NCBI GenBank assembly: GCA_015227615.1
Contig: JAALGZ010000075.1
Coordinates: forward strand, 45,819 to 109,818
From: Labyrinthula sp. Ha
Lineage: Eukaryota; Sar; Bigyra; Labyrinthulida; Labyrinthulaceae
Reading direction: 5' to 3'
Length of the DNA stretch: 64,000 bases
Shown here: positions 36,032 through 47,456 of the stretch, piece after piece
Layout of the letters: each line of letters begins with the position of its first letter
Numbering within the stretch: the first letter of the stretch is position 1
Position numbers and translations under genes: made by a program
Notes under the pieces: model-generated
Databases searched by the model: none
The model's input: the letters and a program-made list of their open reading frames with translations, nothing else
What the model was told of the DNA's origin: nothing

Positions 36032-36056
36032 AAAAAGAATAAAACAAAATAAAAAT

Positions 36057-36569
36057 ATGGCAGAAGAAGAAAAAGATCCTGAATCACGACTTGCTATTGA
36101 AACCTCCCAAAGGAAAGAGATTAAGACTTTGTGCCTTGGTTTAAATGCGCCCAGTCTCTGTGTAGTTTTTTTTATCATCTTCTGTGGAGTTTATGGAGTT
36201 TCAGTAGCTTTTTCAGGAGAAATAGCACTTGGAATCGGATCAAGTACTATAGAAAGAACTAAGGAACCTACTCATGAACCAACTTTTATTCCATCCAATT
36301 CACCTACACAAAGTCCAACAAGTAGTCCTTCTATTCCCCCAACTACCACTGCAGAGGGAGTTTGCGCAACAAGACCAGGAATAGCAGCCGATGTGATGAA
36401 ATGTATTCCTGCATTTGAAGAAGCAGTATTTTGTTTTGATGATGGAACAATTATACATCTGGAATGTGATATTGGTGCATGCCAATGTGATGCTGATACA
36501 TTTGTACTTGTTTCGAACCTTGCTGATCCGTGTTTTAATAGTGATTGTATTGGTGCAGTTCCATTATGA
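36057..36569 (+). CDS. 8-Cys head, PT-stalk type II membrane protein (member H)
   Basis: 170 residues. The N-terminus MAEEEKDPESRLAIE is acidic and recalls member A. The membrane-proximal Cys is in KTLCLGLNA and the span ends in FFIIFCGVYGVSVAFSG. The stalk is about 35 residues. The head keeps eight cysteines (VC, KC, FC, EC, AC-Q-C, PC, DC), with one extra residue before the C-x-C pair. The segment FVLVSNLADPC is close to member G (ATDSEDPC), fitting a tandem G-H duplication. Confidence 0.85.
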   Translation: MAEEEKDPESRLAIETSQRKEIKTLCLGLNAPSLCVVFFIIFCGVYGVSVAFSGEIALGIGSSTIERTKEPTHEPTFIPSNSPTQSPTSSPSIPPTTTAEGVCATRPGIAADVMKCIPAFEEAVFCFDDGTIIHLECDIGACQCDADTFVLVSNLADPCFNSDCIGAVPL

Positions 36570-39500
36570 GTAAAAGCTTATTTTTTATTTGGTGTTTTTT
36601 TTTCTAAAAGTTGAGAATTTATTTTAAAATAACAACCATCTAAGACAGAGATAGTAATAGAAACTTATAATTATGAAATAATCAACCAGGAATTGCAGCT
36701 CTGTTTATAAAATTTAATGTATCTTGCACACTAATGTAGGGTAGTAGTTATCGAAGATAGCTGTATAAAGGTTCTCTTAATCTGTTCTCTCAAGTTTTTA
36801 GATATATTAAACTTATAAGGAAAAATACAAATAAAAACCAGTTAGACAGAGATTGAATCAAAGATAAAAGATACTGCCAAGGAAGAATACTACCACTAGT
36901 TACAGAAAAATAATATTATTTTCTATGTTTTTCATAGTGGAAGCTAAGTTGATATATTTAGAAATATTTTCACAAAAAACAGTGTCTATGGATTTAAGTC
37001 ATAGCTTTGATCGCTTTCATTTAAATGAAACAACAGAAATAACCTAACCTATCTGTTGTGAGAAGTTGTTATATAGTATAGGTTGGTTAAGTAGTTAGCA
37101 TTTGAGATAAGCCTTAAGTAAGTTGAAAGAACAGTCTGAACAACACTATTTGAGGAAACAGTGAATACAATACGATAGTTTATATTTATGTATTATTGAC
37201 CTCACTTGACACATTGACAAACATTTTCGTAGGAAATCAGATCCAGTTGAGTGAAGATAGAGATTCCAATGCTAGAATCAACGTTATCTCTCTCTTGAAT
37301 ATAAAGGCTGCCATTTTTTCTCAGAAAAAAATATTTTCCAAAATATCAGAAAAAACTATGAAATCAAGACCAACAGGAAATTGAAATGCGGAATGAAAAG
37401 TAAACGAAATTTCAGATAGAGAAAAATGGAAGGAAAAATATTTAAAATGGTTTCCTAGTTGATGGATAGATTCTCCTATCAGATGTTTGTTTTTCTTTAG
37501 CGATTGTGAATAGAGTTTCATACTTTGTTTTGCAAGACCATTCAATCAACAAAATAGATCTTATTAATTTTCTAGAAGTTTTTCTATGTTTATTGTTATG
37601 TATTAGAATATGAACAATAGAATATGAAACACAACATCAACGAGCAAAGGTACATATAATATACATGAAGTCAGGTTTCATCTCATATGATTTAAACTAA
37701 ATCTAATAAGAGAAGGTTACATAAGAAATTGGATCCCTTTAAATTGGGGGGGATGGATTTAAGAAAAAAAGTTTATATTAAGAAAATTATAAGGTAAAGA
37801 AAGCGATTCAAGTTGAGAAAGAGCGAAGGCAGTGCAGTGTGGAGTTTTCATTTTGTAGAACAGTGTAAAATTTTATATTAAAGAACACAAAAAGAAAATT
37901 CCGTTATTTCCTTAATTTTCTTTTCTTACACTTACTATGAGTAAAGTTGTCTTTTTAACGCATATTAATCTTCTTTGAAACAATAGCGGCAACACAAAAT
38001 GTTGGGAGATGGAAATATCCACATCTAAAAAGTACCCATCGAGGATCTGTCTCAAGACATGAGCTACCATTGTGAAAGTAGTATAAACCTTCCTTCAACC
38101 CTCTTCCGTGCTATATTTTGAGGCTTGACACAGTATTTTACATACAAAATTCTGGATCTATAATTTACACAATGTTTTCTTGGTACTTTGATGTCATGAT
38201 ATCCTGAAACAACCGCAAAAAAAGTGCAGGGTGCTATCTTTAATATTCTCATCTTAACCTAGTTCACTCAGAGCTGTTCTAAAATATTTGGTTAATTAAA
38301 ACTCCATGGCAGCAACGGATGACTCTTCATTATATATTAAACTTCTAGCTTGAGATATAGTAGTGCATAATGACAAAAAGAAACTTGTTTGAGCCTTCTC
38401 ATCTACCACAAATACAGCTTAGAAAAGCCATAATCATATGATGAAAAAACTTAATTTAAAGCCGTTCCGCCTTTTTATTGACATAGAAGCTTCATTTTAT
38501 CTGATCTAAAGTATTATAACACGCGGCTGTTTAATCTCTTCGGTCATACCCACTGCTATGTCTCTTGGAATGTCTTTTCAATCATATATATTCATTTTCC
38601 CTTGTCCGCGTGGATTTCATCTTTTGACTGATATACTTGTCATTGAATTAGTTTTACTGATCAAAAATCTGTGACTACTATTCCAGTTAGTGTTGACTCC
38701 TTCCATTGGTAACTTACTCAACACCACCAAAACATGCTGTAAACACAAACAAAACGTGAGATATCTAATCTCATATGTCTAGCTTATCATTTTCCTTATT
38801 TGTATTAGTATTTTTTAAATATTGTCACTACGTCTAGACAAAATTATTTAGTATTTTGTAGAAGTCTTGTTCATGATCAGCTTCAGATGCAAAGTTTGCT
38901 CTAACAGCTTCATTCAATAACTCTAACTAATCTCTTAATGGAGAGCCCACTAAACCTTACATAATCTGAGCAAAGGAAATAGTATAATATTTCACGGAAA
39001 GAGCAGAGGTATTCCGATTCCATATGGTGTGTTTATTAATGCGGATAAATCATGATACATTGCTTCTGCAACTTTTAATTATCAACATATTTCAAGTATC
39101 TACTCACCTTGACCTAATTATCGTTATACATTAGGGGAAAATTGAAATCCTGTGTTCTAAAGTAGCCTTCAACATCCGCGGAAAAAATTACCAAGAAGAT
39201 AACCCATGTGATTTGTGGGTGATATAAGAATATATTGAAGCTGAATACTGGTATTTAATTAAGTTTGTAGGGAAATTTGAAATAATAGGCCGTTCAGCAT
39301 TAACGTTTTCATGACTGTTTTAGGAATTAAATCTTAAATTTGAGACTGTTACTAGAATATCATTGCGGAGTATATATTAGAAATTATTTATTTATACCTG
39401 GATAATGTTTCACTTCTTGTAAGAAAATTTATCTTATACTTATGGAGAGAGCTGGTTAACCAAACGCCTATAAGCTCATGGTATAGCGCAGCATGCTTGA

Positions 39501-42500
39501 CTTTTAAGGATACGGCGGATGACCCTAGGTACCTAATCAGCTTAGCTGCTTTACGTTTTTTTTTCCGCAAAACAAATCTTATCCTTTATTTATTTGCAAT
39601 TAAGGTGTTAGATACTTTAGTGACTTCATTCGAAAAAAAATATTTTCAAATCTGAAATTCCAGTTTACTATAAAACCTAAAAGTAAAAGGTGTAAACTTA
39701 ACTAACATCACATTGTCTTACTATCATGGCACTTGTACAAAACATTATTGATTTTAATTCTTTAGAAAGCCAGTGGGACAAGGCCATATTCACCTAAAGA
39801 GGTATGTAGTAATATTATACAGTACATGACTGACTTATTTCATTATTGATGATCTGCAAAGACCTCACTATTAGGGTGAGCAATGTCTCACGACTCTTGG
39901 GAGCTTGCTTTTTCTGTTTGATGCTCCATCACCAGTAATACCGTATTTTTCATTATTGGTTTATTTTCCCCACAACTTTAAGCCTTGTTCATCGAAGGTC
40001 AAATTTAAAATTACTGGATGTGGTTCTTCAAAGGACGATGTCTTAATATCTGGTCACCAGTGATGTAATTACAACTTCAGAAGAACATTAAACATATTTT
40101 CAGGGCAAAGCTAAGCAATTATTTTTTGAATTAGTCTAAATTCGAGAATCCAAGAAGAATCATATCAAAGAACAAAACAAAACCATGAAAAAAGATATCA
40201 ACTATTTCTTATATAGATTTAAACGTCACAGTTAAGATGACGGAAGGGGCATAAAATAAATATTCCAAAACCTGAGATGGAGGTCTAGAATATTATTCTC
40301 GTTAGGCAAAAAAAGAAAATAGTAGAGATATGCTGCTGAAGCATTTTTTTTTCTTGAGACATAAAGAAATTTCTCTATTTAAGTACTATATTCTTTGTAA
40401 ACATTCCGACCTTGCAGTTTATCTAAGAATCCACAGTTTACAGTAAGGTGCCGTACTTATATTATCTTTGCTTCTACGGCTCATAATACCATAGCGATCA
40501 ATCATTCCTTGTGTTGAGGAGTTAAGGGAGGAAACTCAAAATATCTACATGAGAGGCTACTGGAGCACCCTGCCGATATGTGGCAGTTATCATAGAGTAT
40601 TGTTAGCTTATTCCGTTAGTTAAAAACATATTATTATTTTGGACAATTAAGGTTAAGCAATAGACACGCCATAGAACACTCTTAGGAATCAAAATTCGAA
40701 ATCAGAGTTTGTTTTAGTTAAGAGACCAAGTTCGTTTACATCTTGATGCAAAAGCATTTGATAACTCCAGTAGTAGTATTTTTAATGGACTGAAAACCTG
40801 AATCACTTCTAAATAAGTTGCTAAAAGTCTAAAAACTATTTCTTTCATATACAGGAAATTAGTTAGGTGAATTAGGCCCAAAATCTTTGTGATGATAAGC
40901 AAAAAGAGAATAAAATCAGTTATTTAAGCCAATGGTACATGTTGGAGTAGGAAGAAACTACTACTAAAATGGTAATCAATTTCTTCTTCTGTAAGTCCCA
41001 CATGTGATTCACAAAATACAGTTACGGCAGTTTTCATCAGTTATATGACAGCTAAAAATTATCAACGTTATCACACTCCAAGGATAGCTCTTACTATCTT
41101 TGAACTTCATGACTTCTCTTATCTAGAACTTGTTTAATCAAAACAACAAGAATATAGGGATCCAAGCTCGAGGACACTAGATAATAATGGATATCTGTAA
41201 CGGTAAGGTCTTCAATGAATCCAATTGAAAATTTTTGTTTAGAGATTATCATATTTTTTTACAGATATTTTTGCATTTAGTTTTGTCGAGAGTAACACAT
41301 GGAAAACCCTCTTTCAGCAGTACCAATGACATGTTTTCCCAAAATTAGTAATCAAAAATTAATAAAGAGAAAAAGGAATGATGCAAATAATGAAAGAATA
41401 AGGGTTTGATGGAAAGAAGCCAATAATCAACCAGATGGATAAGAAACTGACAAGAATTATTTACAGATCAAAGAGGAAAACGAATAGACACAGTTTTAAT
41501 ATAAATGTATGTATGAAAGCGCTAATGAAGATAGAATGAACCAGATGATCAGGATCACATTTGATGTATTTTGTTTAACATGAACGTCATTTCTTTTTGT
41601 TGGAAATGTATACGTAGTTCGTGTGTTAACTAACTCCTTGTAAGCTTAAAGTTTCTACGCTGTTAAGAAAATTGAATTTTCTGAATTTTGGAATTTAACT
41701 TCAGGTACTAAAAACTGCCGTTGCACTTTTTCTAGCTCCTTAATCATATCTTATGTGTACATTCCAAGGTATTTAAGCTTAAAACAAGGAAGATAATATA
41801 AATTAATCCTCATCTTGCAGGGCCGAGCCATGGGGGCCATTTTTAAAGACGCGGGTGCAATGAAAGGCCCGCCGCTACGCAAGGATAGAAGAGCTTCACA
41901 CTTTAGTATAGCTTAGCTTTGAGTAAATATAGAGGGGGTTGGGAAGAAAGTGAACTGCACTGGAAGGTGCCAAGTAAATAGTTAGTATGGGGTTGAAGTT
42001 CAGAATGTTGAACCTTGGGTGTCTACCATTAAGGTATTGGTAGTGATTGTGTTTCTCTACTAGAGATAACTATTGGAACACCTGTTCAAAATCCAATCAC
42101 TTCTGCTAACGTTAGTGTAACATTCCAAAGACTAGCCTATGAAAATCCGATCCTGATATTTTCCAATTCCCCAAAATCCAGTAAATGTCATTTGGTCATC
42201 ATTTGTCCGTTAATATGGTTGGTCTGGTTCTCATAAATAGCAAACCAAAAATGAATAATTTGTTCAAGAACAAAATAAAATCATGAAATATAGATGACTC
42301 AGTTGATTTTTTACCTCTTTCCAAGCTGGTTGATATTTTTTCAGCTGTCTGAATTAGTGATTCCTGAGTGTTACCCTGTCTATGTTTTGGAAATATTTTT
42401 TCTCCACGTTTATTTTTTAGGTATAAATAAGATAAAAATATTTTTCACTCTTTGAACACTCAGATCATATTTAGTAAGAGGTTTAAATATTAACTATAAT

Positions 42501-43022
42501 TATCAACTTGAAATATTTGATTTTCTTGTAAGACCAAAGTTTCTTTTCTTCCTTATTTTTCAAATATTCCTTATTCAAAACTTTCTCCTTTTTTTTCCAT
42601 CTCTGGAACAAAAACTCATTTATTAATATAGTAACCTTACTCTTCCTATATTAAGAAATTTATAGCTTGAGTTCTAAGGTTGATGAAGTGCAAGAACCTA
42701 TTTAAAAAAATACGTAGTATTAATTTGCTTGAACAAATTAGTAGAAAGGAAAACATACTTTAAGGCAGTTTTACCAAAATTCGTCTCCAATTAAAAAGTA
42801 TTCTGTTTTATATTTAGCTCTTTATGAAGTTTCTAATTCTAACCCTGAGAGTATACTTTCAGGTTCTTGATTCTAGAGCTTAAAAGCTGAAGACCAATAA
42901 TTTCTGATAAAATTAAACAAAATTAAATCATTTTCACTGAAAAAACTATTTAAATACTCAGAAAAACGAAAAAAGAACAAGAAGATACAAACATTAATTA
43001 TTAAGATTGTAAAACTCTATAG
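36570..43022. other. Gene desert, AT-rich
   Basis: About 6.4 kb with no supportable gene and no frame above 75 codons. At 39470-39520 a stretch vaguely resembles a tRNA but has no proper stems. At 41818-41880 a GC-rich block stands out and is listed separately. Confidence 0.5.
41818..41880. repeat. GC-rich block resembling a DNA-transposon terminal repeat
   Basis: In a region of about 30% GC this block is well above 55%. It begins CAGGGCCGAGCCATGGGGGC, which resembles the G-rich ends of many hAT-type and related DNA transposons (CAGGG-CGGAGCC-GGGG style). No inverted partner was found within the window, so it may be a solo end, a MITE remnant or something unrelated. Confidence 0.25.
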
Positions 43023-44021
43023 TTATGCTTGAGCTAAAACATTTCCAACATATTCTTCTCTATGCTCAATAAAATGAGTTAAATTAAGATCTCTTTTTGG
43101 AACTTGATTATCAACTGCCTGAAAACAGTCACAAAATTTATCTTTTTTTTCTGAATATAAACCAAAAGTATTATCAAAAGGTTTAATATATCTTTCTGGA
43201 AAATATATTGGTCTTATAGCCTTTTTATGATCAGAAACAACAGTCAAAAGTTTTTTTGTAATAGATTTTCTTGGAACTGATAAAAGAAGAATAATTTTCT
43301 TTTGAAATATTTGAAGAAATAAAACTCCAAAAAAACATATAATTAATTCAACTTCAGATTTTGCAGTTTTTAAAAAAACATAACTAAAAGGAAACAATAA
43401 AAAGTTATAAAATAAACCTGGAAGAAAAAACAAAATATAAAAAGAACCTTTCAATTTTTGTTTAAATGAAACATTCATATTTGTAAATATTTTAAAAGGA
43501 ATATAAAAAATATTCACAAAAAGATAAATAACTCTTTTCACTAAATTAGAACTCAAAGCTTCATTTAAACCAGGACCAAAACCAAAATATCCATTTAAAA
43601 AAGGTTCTTTTCTGCCAATAGAAATAAATATTTTTTTATTTACTAAAGAAATTAAACTGATTAAAGTAAAAGCAGCAGAATTTAGGGTTTGAGGCAATAG
43701 AAATAAAAAGCAGAGCGATATAAACACAGGTTCTAAATTAAGAGAATTTTCAGTTTTTTCTTCCAATTTAATATAAAGAAATAACAATGTACATAAACAA
43801 CTGTAGATGAAGAAATTGAGTACAATACTTGAATATGAAAAAACTCTTTTCTCATTCTCTTCTCCAGTTCTTGCAGGTTTTAAGTTTTTTGGTTGAGGAA
43901 ATTTAAGAAAATCAGTTTCATCAAATTCTTGATCAAAACAAAAGAATCTTTCTAAGCAGAAATCGAAATAATCTTCAATTCTTTCCATTCTTGAATACTT
44001 TGGTAATTTTTCGTCATTCAT
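43023..44021 (-). CDS. Multi-pass membrane protein of unknown function
   Basis: 332 residues from the ATG at 44021 (MNDEKLPKYS). The frame runs 27 nt further upstream only to a TTG. The N-terminal 75 residues are soluble and rich in Asp, Glu and Phe. Four to six hydrophobic segments follow, including IVLNFFIYSCLCTLLFLYI, FISLCFLFLLPQTL, SFYILFFLPGLFYNFLLF and LIICFFGVLFLQIF. Lys-rich loops lie between them and a soluble tail of about 80 residues ends ...YVGNVLAQA. There are no PT repeats or Cys head. I do not recognise the family. Only 109 bp separate its start from that of the divergent RCC1/EF-hand gene, so the two may share control. Confidence 0.65.
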   Translation of the reverse strand: MNDEKLPKYSRMERIEDYFDFCLERFFCFDQEFDETDFLKFPQPKNLKPARTGEENEKRVFSYSSIVLNFFIYSCLCTLLFLYIKLEEKTENSLNLEPVFISLCFLFLLPQTLNSAAFTLISLISLVNKKIFISIGRKEPFLNGYFGFGPGLNEALSSNLVKRVIYLFVNIFYIPFKIFTNMNVSFKQKLKGSFYILFFLPGLFYNFLLFPFSYVFLKTAKSEVELIICFFGVLFLQIFQKKIILLLSVPRKSITKKLLTVVSDHKKAIRPIYFPERYIKPFDNTFGLYSEKKDKFCDCFQAVDNQVPKRDLNLTHFIEHREEYVGNVLAQA

Positions 44022-44130
44022 GTTTTTGAAAATGTGAAAAGATGTCAAAAACTAATTGCCCAAAATATGAATTTTGTGAAATCATTTCATAGTTTATATA
44101 CGTTAAGAAAATGATGAGAGAAAGAATCTT
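44022..44130. promoter_or_regulatory. Putative bidirectional promoter
   Basis: The 109 bp between two divergent start codons must hold both leaders and core promoters unless the transcripts overlap. AT-rich, with TTTATATAC near its right end. No CCCGGT or AACTTCT box is present, so control differs from that of the 8-Cys family. Confidence 0.4.
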
Positions 44131-47100
44131 ATGAAAAAAGAAGAGACCGGAAGAGATTCAAAAGTCAAGAGAAGATCTTCAAGAATTGAAAAGACTGGCT
44201 ATTTATTGAATATTGGTGTTAAAATTCAAAAATTGGCGTGTGGAGTTTCACATTGTGTTCTTCTTGATGAAAGCTTTTGTGTCTTTACCATGGGCAGCAA
44301 CGAGTTTGGACAACTTGGGATAATAAACTCGAAAAGTGGAATGATTGAATGTGGAAATAAATTAGATACCATCCATCGCCTTTCATTAAAAGATATGAAT
44401 TATGTTGCAGCAACTGACTATACTAGCTGTTGCTTTAAAGAACAAGAGCAAACATTTTTTTCATGGGGGTACGGTAAGCATGGAGAACTAGGACTTGGGT
44501 TAGATATTATAAAAAGTCATCAACCGAAAAAAGTAAATTTTGCTTTAGAAATAAAAGGTGGCTTCTGGGTTCAGTCTACGGCTACCTCTGTTATTTTGCT
44601 TTCAAAGACCTTGTTGTCAATGGTCGTGTTTGGCAAAGTGTCAAAGGCGTTGATAAAGTTTATTGGGCCAGGTTCAGTTTATTTGGAGCTTATGCAGGAA
44701 AAAAAGTTCATTTGCTTGTTCAAACCTGTTTTATTTTCTGACTGGTGCAAGAATGACTTTGCTTTTAGACAGGGAAGGAGTTTGCTCTTTAGAAAGTTTA
44801 TAGAAATGAATAACGTTTTCATCTTAATTCCAGCGGATCTAGGTCTGCAGTTTATTAGGATTATGGAGAAGACCTTGACTATCCAAACTATTATTACTAT
44901 GTTTTCTTTCGAAAACTCTAAAGTTCTTCAAGTATTGTCATTGAAAACGGATATTCTATTGTTGCTGATCCAGAGTTTTGGAACTAAGAAGGGAATTCGG
45001 TTAATTGCTGTTCAAATTGATAAAACCGTTATTCATAGGATCTTAGTTCGCCCCAAGGTTGTGCTAGATGGCTTTACTTTTTGCCTAACACGTACAACTT
45101 GTTTGTGCAAAGTTATTCGAGGTGACGAGGTTCACGTTCTTCTGATTTCTGATGCTGCAGCTTTGCTACTTTCATCTGATTGGCAATTCCCAGAACTGTC
45201 ATTTCAATTTAACAGGGTCTTCTTGTTTTCGAATTTAGGATCCTACAAGTCTACAACAGTAAAAGAATCTGTTACTATTGCAAATTTGGAATATGAAGTA
45301 CCAAGAAATCAGAATAGAGAACTCTTGAATAAAATAACAGCACAGGGAAATTTTGTTACTTTAGATGAACATTATGATTTAACCGCTTTTGGTAGGAAAC
45401 TGTTTGATGATAATCTTGTGCTTGAAGCGAGAAGGATCTTTTACTCGTTTGATACGGATTTTTCAAATGAACTCGAAACAAGTGAATTTAAGAAAGCTTT
45501 AATACGCTTTGGATTTAATAGTAAAATACCTTTTAAGAGGCTGACACTGAAGAGGTGTCAAAACCTAATTCGAAAGTTTGACGAGAACAACAATGGAAAG
45601 ATATCCCTCGAAGAGTTTTTATCCTTCGCTTATTTTTATAAATGGCAAACCTACGATGGCAACAGAAAATTTCATATTGTGCGTAAGATTTCCCGAAGCC
45701 TTTTTTCCAATTATTCTCTTACATATAAAGAAAGAAGGTTATCTCCAAAGACGTATCTTTTCTTTGCTGAAATCTTTTTGAAAATACTAATAAAACTGAA
45801 CATGAGGAGCAGCATAAAAGAGGAAAACCTAACTAAAATTCTGTACCCTATCAATCAGAAAAAGCTGTGCTTTGGAGAAGTTGATTTTTCGAACCTCGAT
45901 CTCGCTGATGAACATATCGAAGCCTTGAAGATTGCATTAATCTGTGTTCCGGTCATTAAAAAACTTGATTTGCGAAGTAACAAGCTCACACCACTCGGTG
46001 CCAAGAAGCTGATCGAAATTCAAAAAGTTCATGACTTGCTTGCCAACTATCACGGATGTGCGCAATGCATTATATGCAAAGATATTCTTCCCTTTAGCAA
46101 TATACGGAACGTTGAGGACAGTGATCTAATATCTTGTAAGTGCTCACCAACTTCTAAGGGCGGGTTGTTTTATCGCCTCCCAGTATTTTGGTTGGAAGAA
46201 GTTAGGATTACACAGAGAATCACATGCATTCAAGTTGAAAGCTATTTGTGTTTCCAGTTACGGAATAGGATTAACATTATAAGCAGGAACATATTATCCA
46301 GAAAGAATAAAGGAATCTCAAGGGAAAAAGTGCTTAACCAAGCTCATAAGCTTTTTGCTGAGGTTATTGTAAAGCTAAAGTCTATGCTTAGAAATGAATT
46401 TTCAGAAAACACGTTTCGCAAAGAGGTGCAAAGGGTATTCCTAGAAGCTGATACTGATAAGTCAGGGTTCCTTGAGCTTTCTGAAGTTGGAAAGTGCCTT
46501 TCTTTGCTCGGGGAGAAAAGATATTCAAAGGAAGAGTTATTGCTATTATTCAAAGATATTGATGCTGACAATAATGGAAGGATAACTTTAAAGGAGTTTA
46601 CTGAGTTTGCACTTTCTTCTGGGAACAAGAGGAAACGTCAGAAGCATTTACTTGGAAGTAAAACCTTTGAATTGGTGGCTTGTTCTTATGATGAGCAATT
46701 TACTGAAGCTGCAATAATACTTAGGCTCAATTTTGTTTTTGATGGGCTTCGAGAAAACTTATTGATGGTTTACGAGCGAAAATGTAAGAATATGCTGCGA
46801 GGGCTAGAAGTGGAAATTAGATCTGAACTCAATGGTTGTGGCCCCGAACTTTTTAACAGGAGCGTTTCCGAGTCTACAGAAAATACGTTTCCAAAATTAA
46901 GACTCAATTTTTTAGAATTACTTCAGAATAAGTTATTATACTGTACTGGAAAAGTCAAAGAAAGTGATTGGACTTTTGAGGTTCAGGAAACGAGTGTATT
47001 GTTAGATATGATAAATCATTTGGGACACTCATTGAGAGAAGAACAGTTCAAGAAATATATTTCCTCGATATCTGCTAGAGAAGCGTATCAAGTAGACGAG

Positions 47101-47181
47101 AAAGTACTGATTCATACTGATGATGGTCAAGTAACGGTTTTAGATGTCTCTTTCATTGGTTTACAGAAGGAACTCTCATAA
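44131..47181 (+). CDS. RCC1-repeat / EF-hand / LRR fusion protein
   Basis: 1016 residues in a single exon. In-frame TAA at 44104-44106 precedes the chosen ATG. Residues 1-25 are basic. RCC1-type repeats at about 30-150 show GSNEFGQLG and WGYGKHGELGLG, and a degenerate stretch follows to about 400. EF-hand loops DTDFSNELETSE (about 440) and DENNNGKISLEE (about 484) form a first pair. An LRR-like segment (LDLRSNKLTPLGAKKL) lies near 610, then a Cys cluster CAQCIICKD...CKC (about 635-670) that could bind metal. A second pair has loops DTDKSGFLELSE (about 774) and DADNNGRITLKE (about 811). Three of the four loops have a full set of calcium ligands. The first is weaker. RCC1 repeats usually form a seven-bladed propeller, and only two are clear here. 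The sequence suggests a calcium-responsive scaffold or exchange-factor-like protein. Its partner is unknown. Confidence 0.8.
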   Translation: MKKEETGRDSKVKRRSSRIEKTGYLLNIGVKIQKLACGVSHCVLLDESFCVFTMGSNEFGQLGIINSKSGMIECGNKLDTIHRLSLKDMNYVAATDYTSCCFKEQEQTFFSWGYGKHGELGLGLDIIKSHQPKKVNFALEIKGGFWVQSTATSVILLSKTLLSMVVFGKVSKALIKFIGPGSVYLELMQEKKFICLFKPVLFSDWCKNDFAFRQGRSLLFRKFIEMNNVFILIPADLGLQFIRIMEKTLTIQTIITMFSFENSKVLQVLSLKTDILLLLIQSFGTKKGIRLIAVQIDKTVIHRILVRPKVVLDGFTFCLTRTTCLCKVIRGDEVHVLLISDAAALLLSSDWQFPELSFQFNRVFLFSNLGSYKSTTVKESVTIANLEYEVPRNQNRELLNKITAQGNFVTLDEHYDLTAFGRKLFDDNLVLEARRIFYSFDTDFSNELETSEFKKALIRFGFNSKIPFKRLTLKRCQNLIRKFDENNNGKISLEEFLSFAYFYKWQTYDGNRKFHIVRKISRSLFSNYSLTYKERRLSPKTYLFFAEIFLKILIKLNMRSSIKEENLTKILYPINQKKLCFGEVDFSNLDLADEHIEALKIALICVPVIKKLDLRSNKLTPLGAKKLIEIQKVHDLLANYHGCAQCIICKDILPFSNIRNVEDSDLISCKCSPTSKGGLFYRLPVFWLEEVRITQRITCIQVESYLCFQLRNRINIISRNILSRKNKGISREKVLNQAHKLFAEVIVKLKSMLRNEFSENTFRKEVQRVFLEADTDKSGFLELSEVGKCLSLLGEKRYSKEELLLLFKDIDADNNGRITLKEFTEFALSSGNKRKRQKHLLGSKTFELVACSYDEQFTEAAIILRLNFVFDGLRENLLMVYERKCKNMLRGLEVEIRSELNGCGPELFNRSVSESTENTFPKLRLNFLELLQNKLLYCTGKVKESDWTFEVQETSVLLDMINHLGHSLREEQFKKYISSISAREAYQVDEKVLIHTDDGQVTVLDVSFIGLQKELS

Positions 47182-47456
47182 CATATATCTCCTATCTTAG
47201 CTAAAACGCAACGAATCTAAGTTATTAGAATTTCAACTGTTTAGATACGGGTTCTGTTTGTATTTCTATATACAGTTGGATGTAGTAGCCAGTTTGTAGC
47301 ACGAAGTTTGTTGTTTTACGTGCTTGGGTATTCCGTTAAGCTACTGTTACGTTGTTTGTAGTGTGAATTGGGTCGACTTGATGTCTAACTTGGTACATGC
47401 AGTTTTAAACAAAAATAGTTTCATATTTTATAGAGTCTAGAAAATGTGCTTACCAG

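Noticed and set aside
38440-38760. Possible reverse transcriptase remnant
   Set aside because: Composition is less AT-rich and one frame reads FIDIEASF, but no further RT motifs follow on either strand.
39460-39530. Possible tRNA-Lys (CTTTTAA loop-like string)
   Set aside because: The five bases on either side of the loop do not pair, and no T-arm or acceptor stem could be formed.
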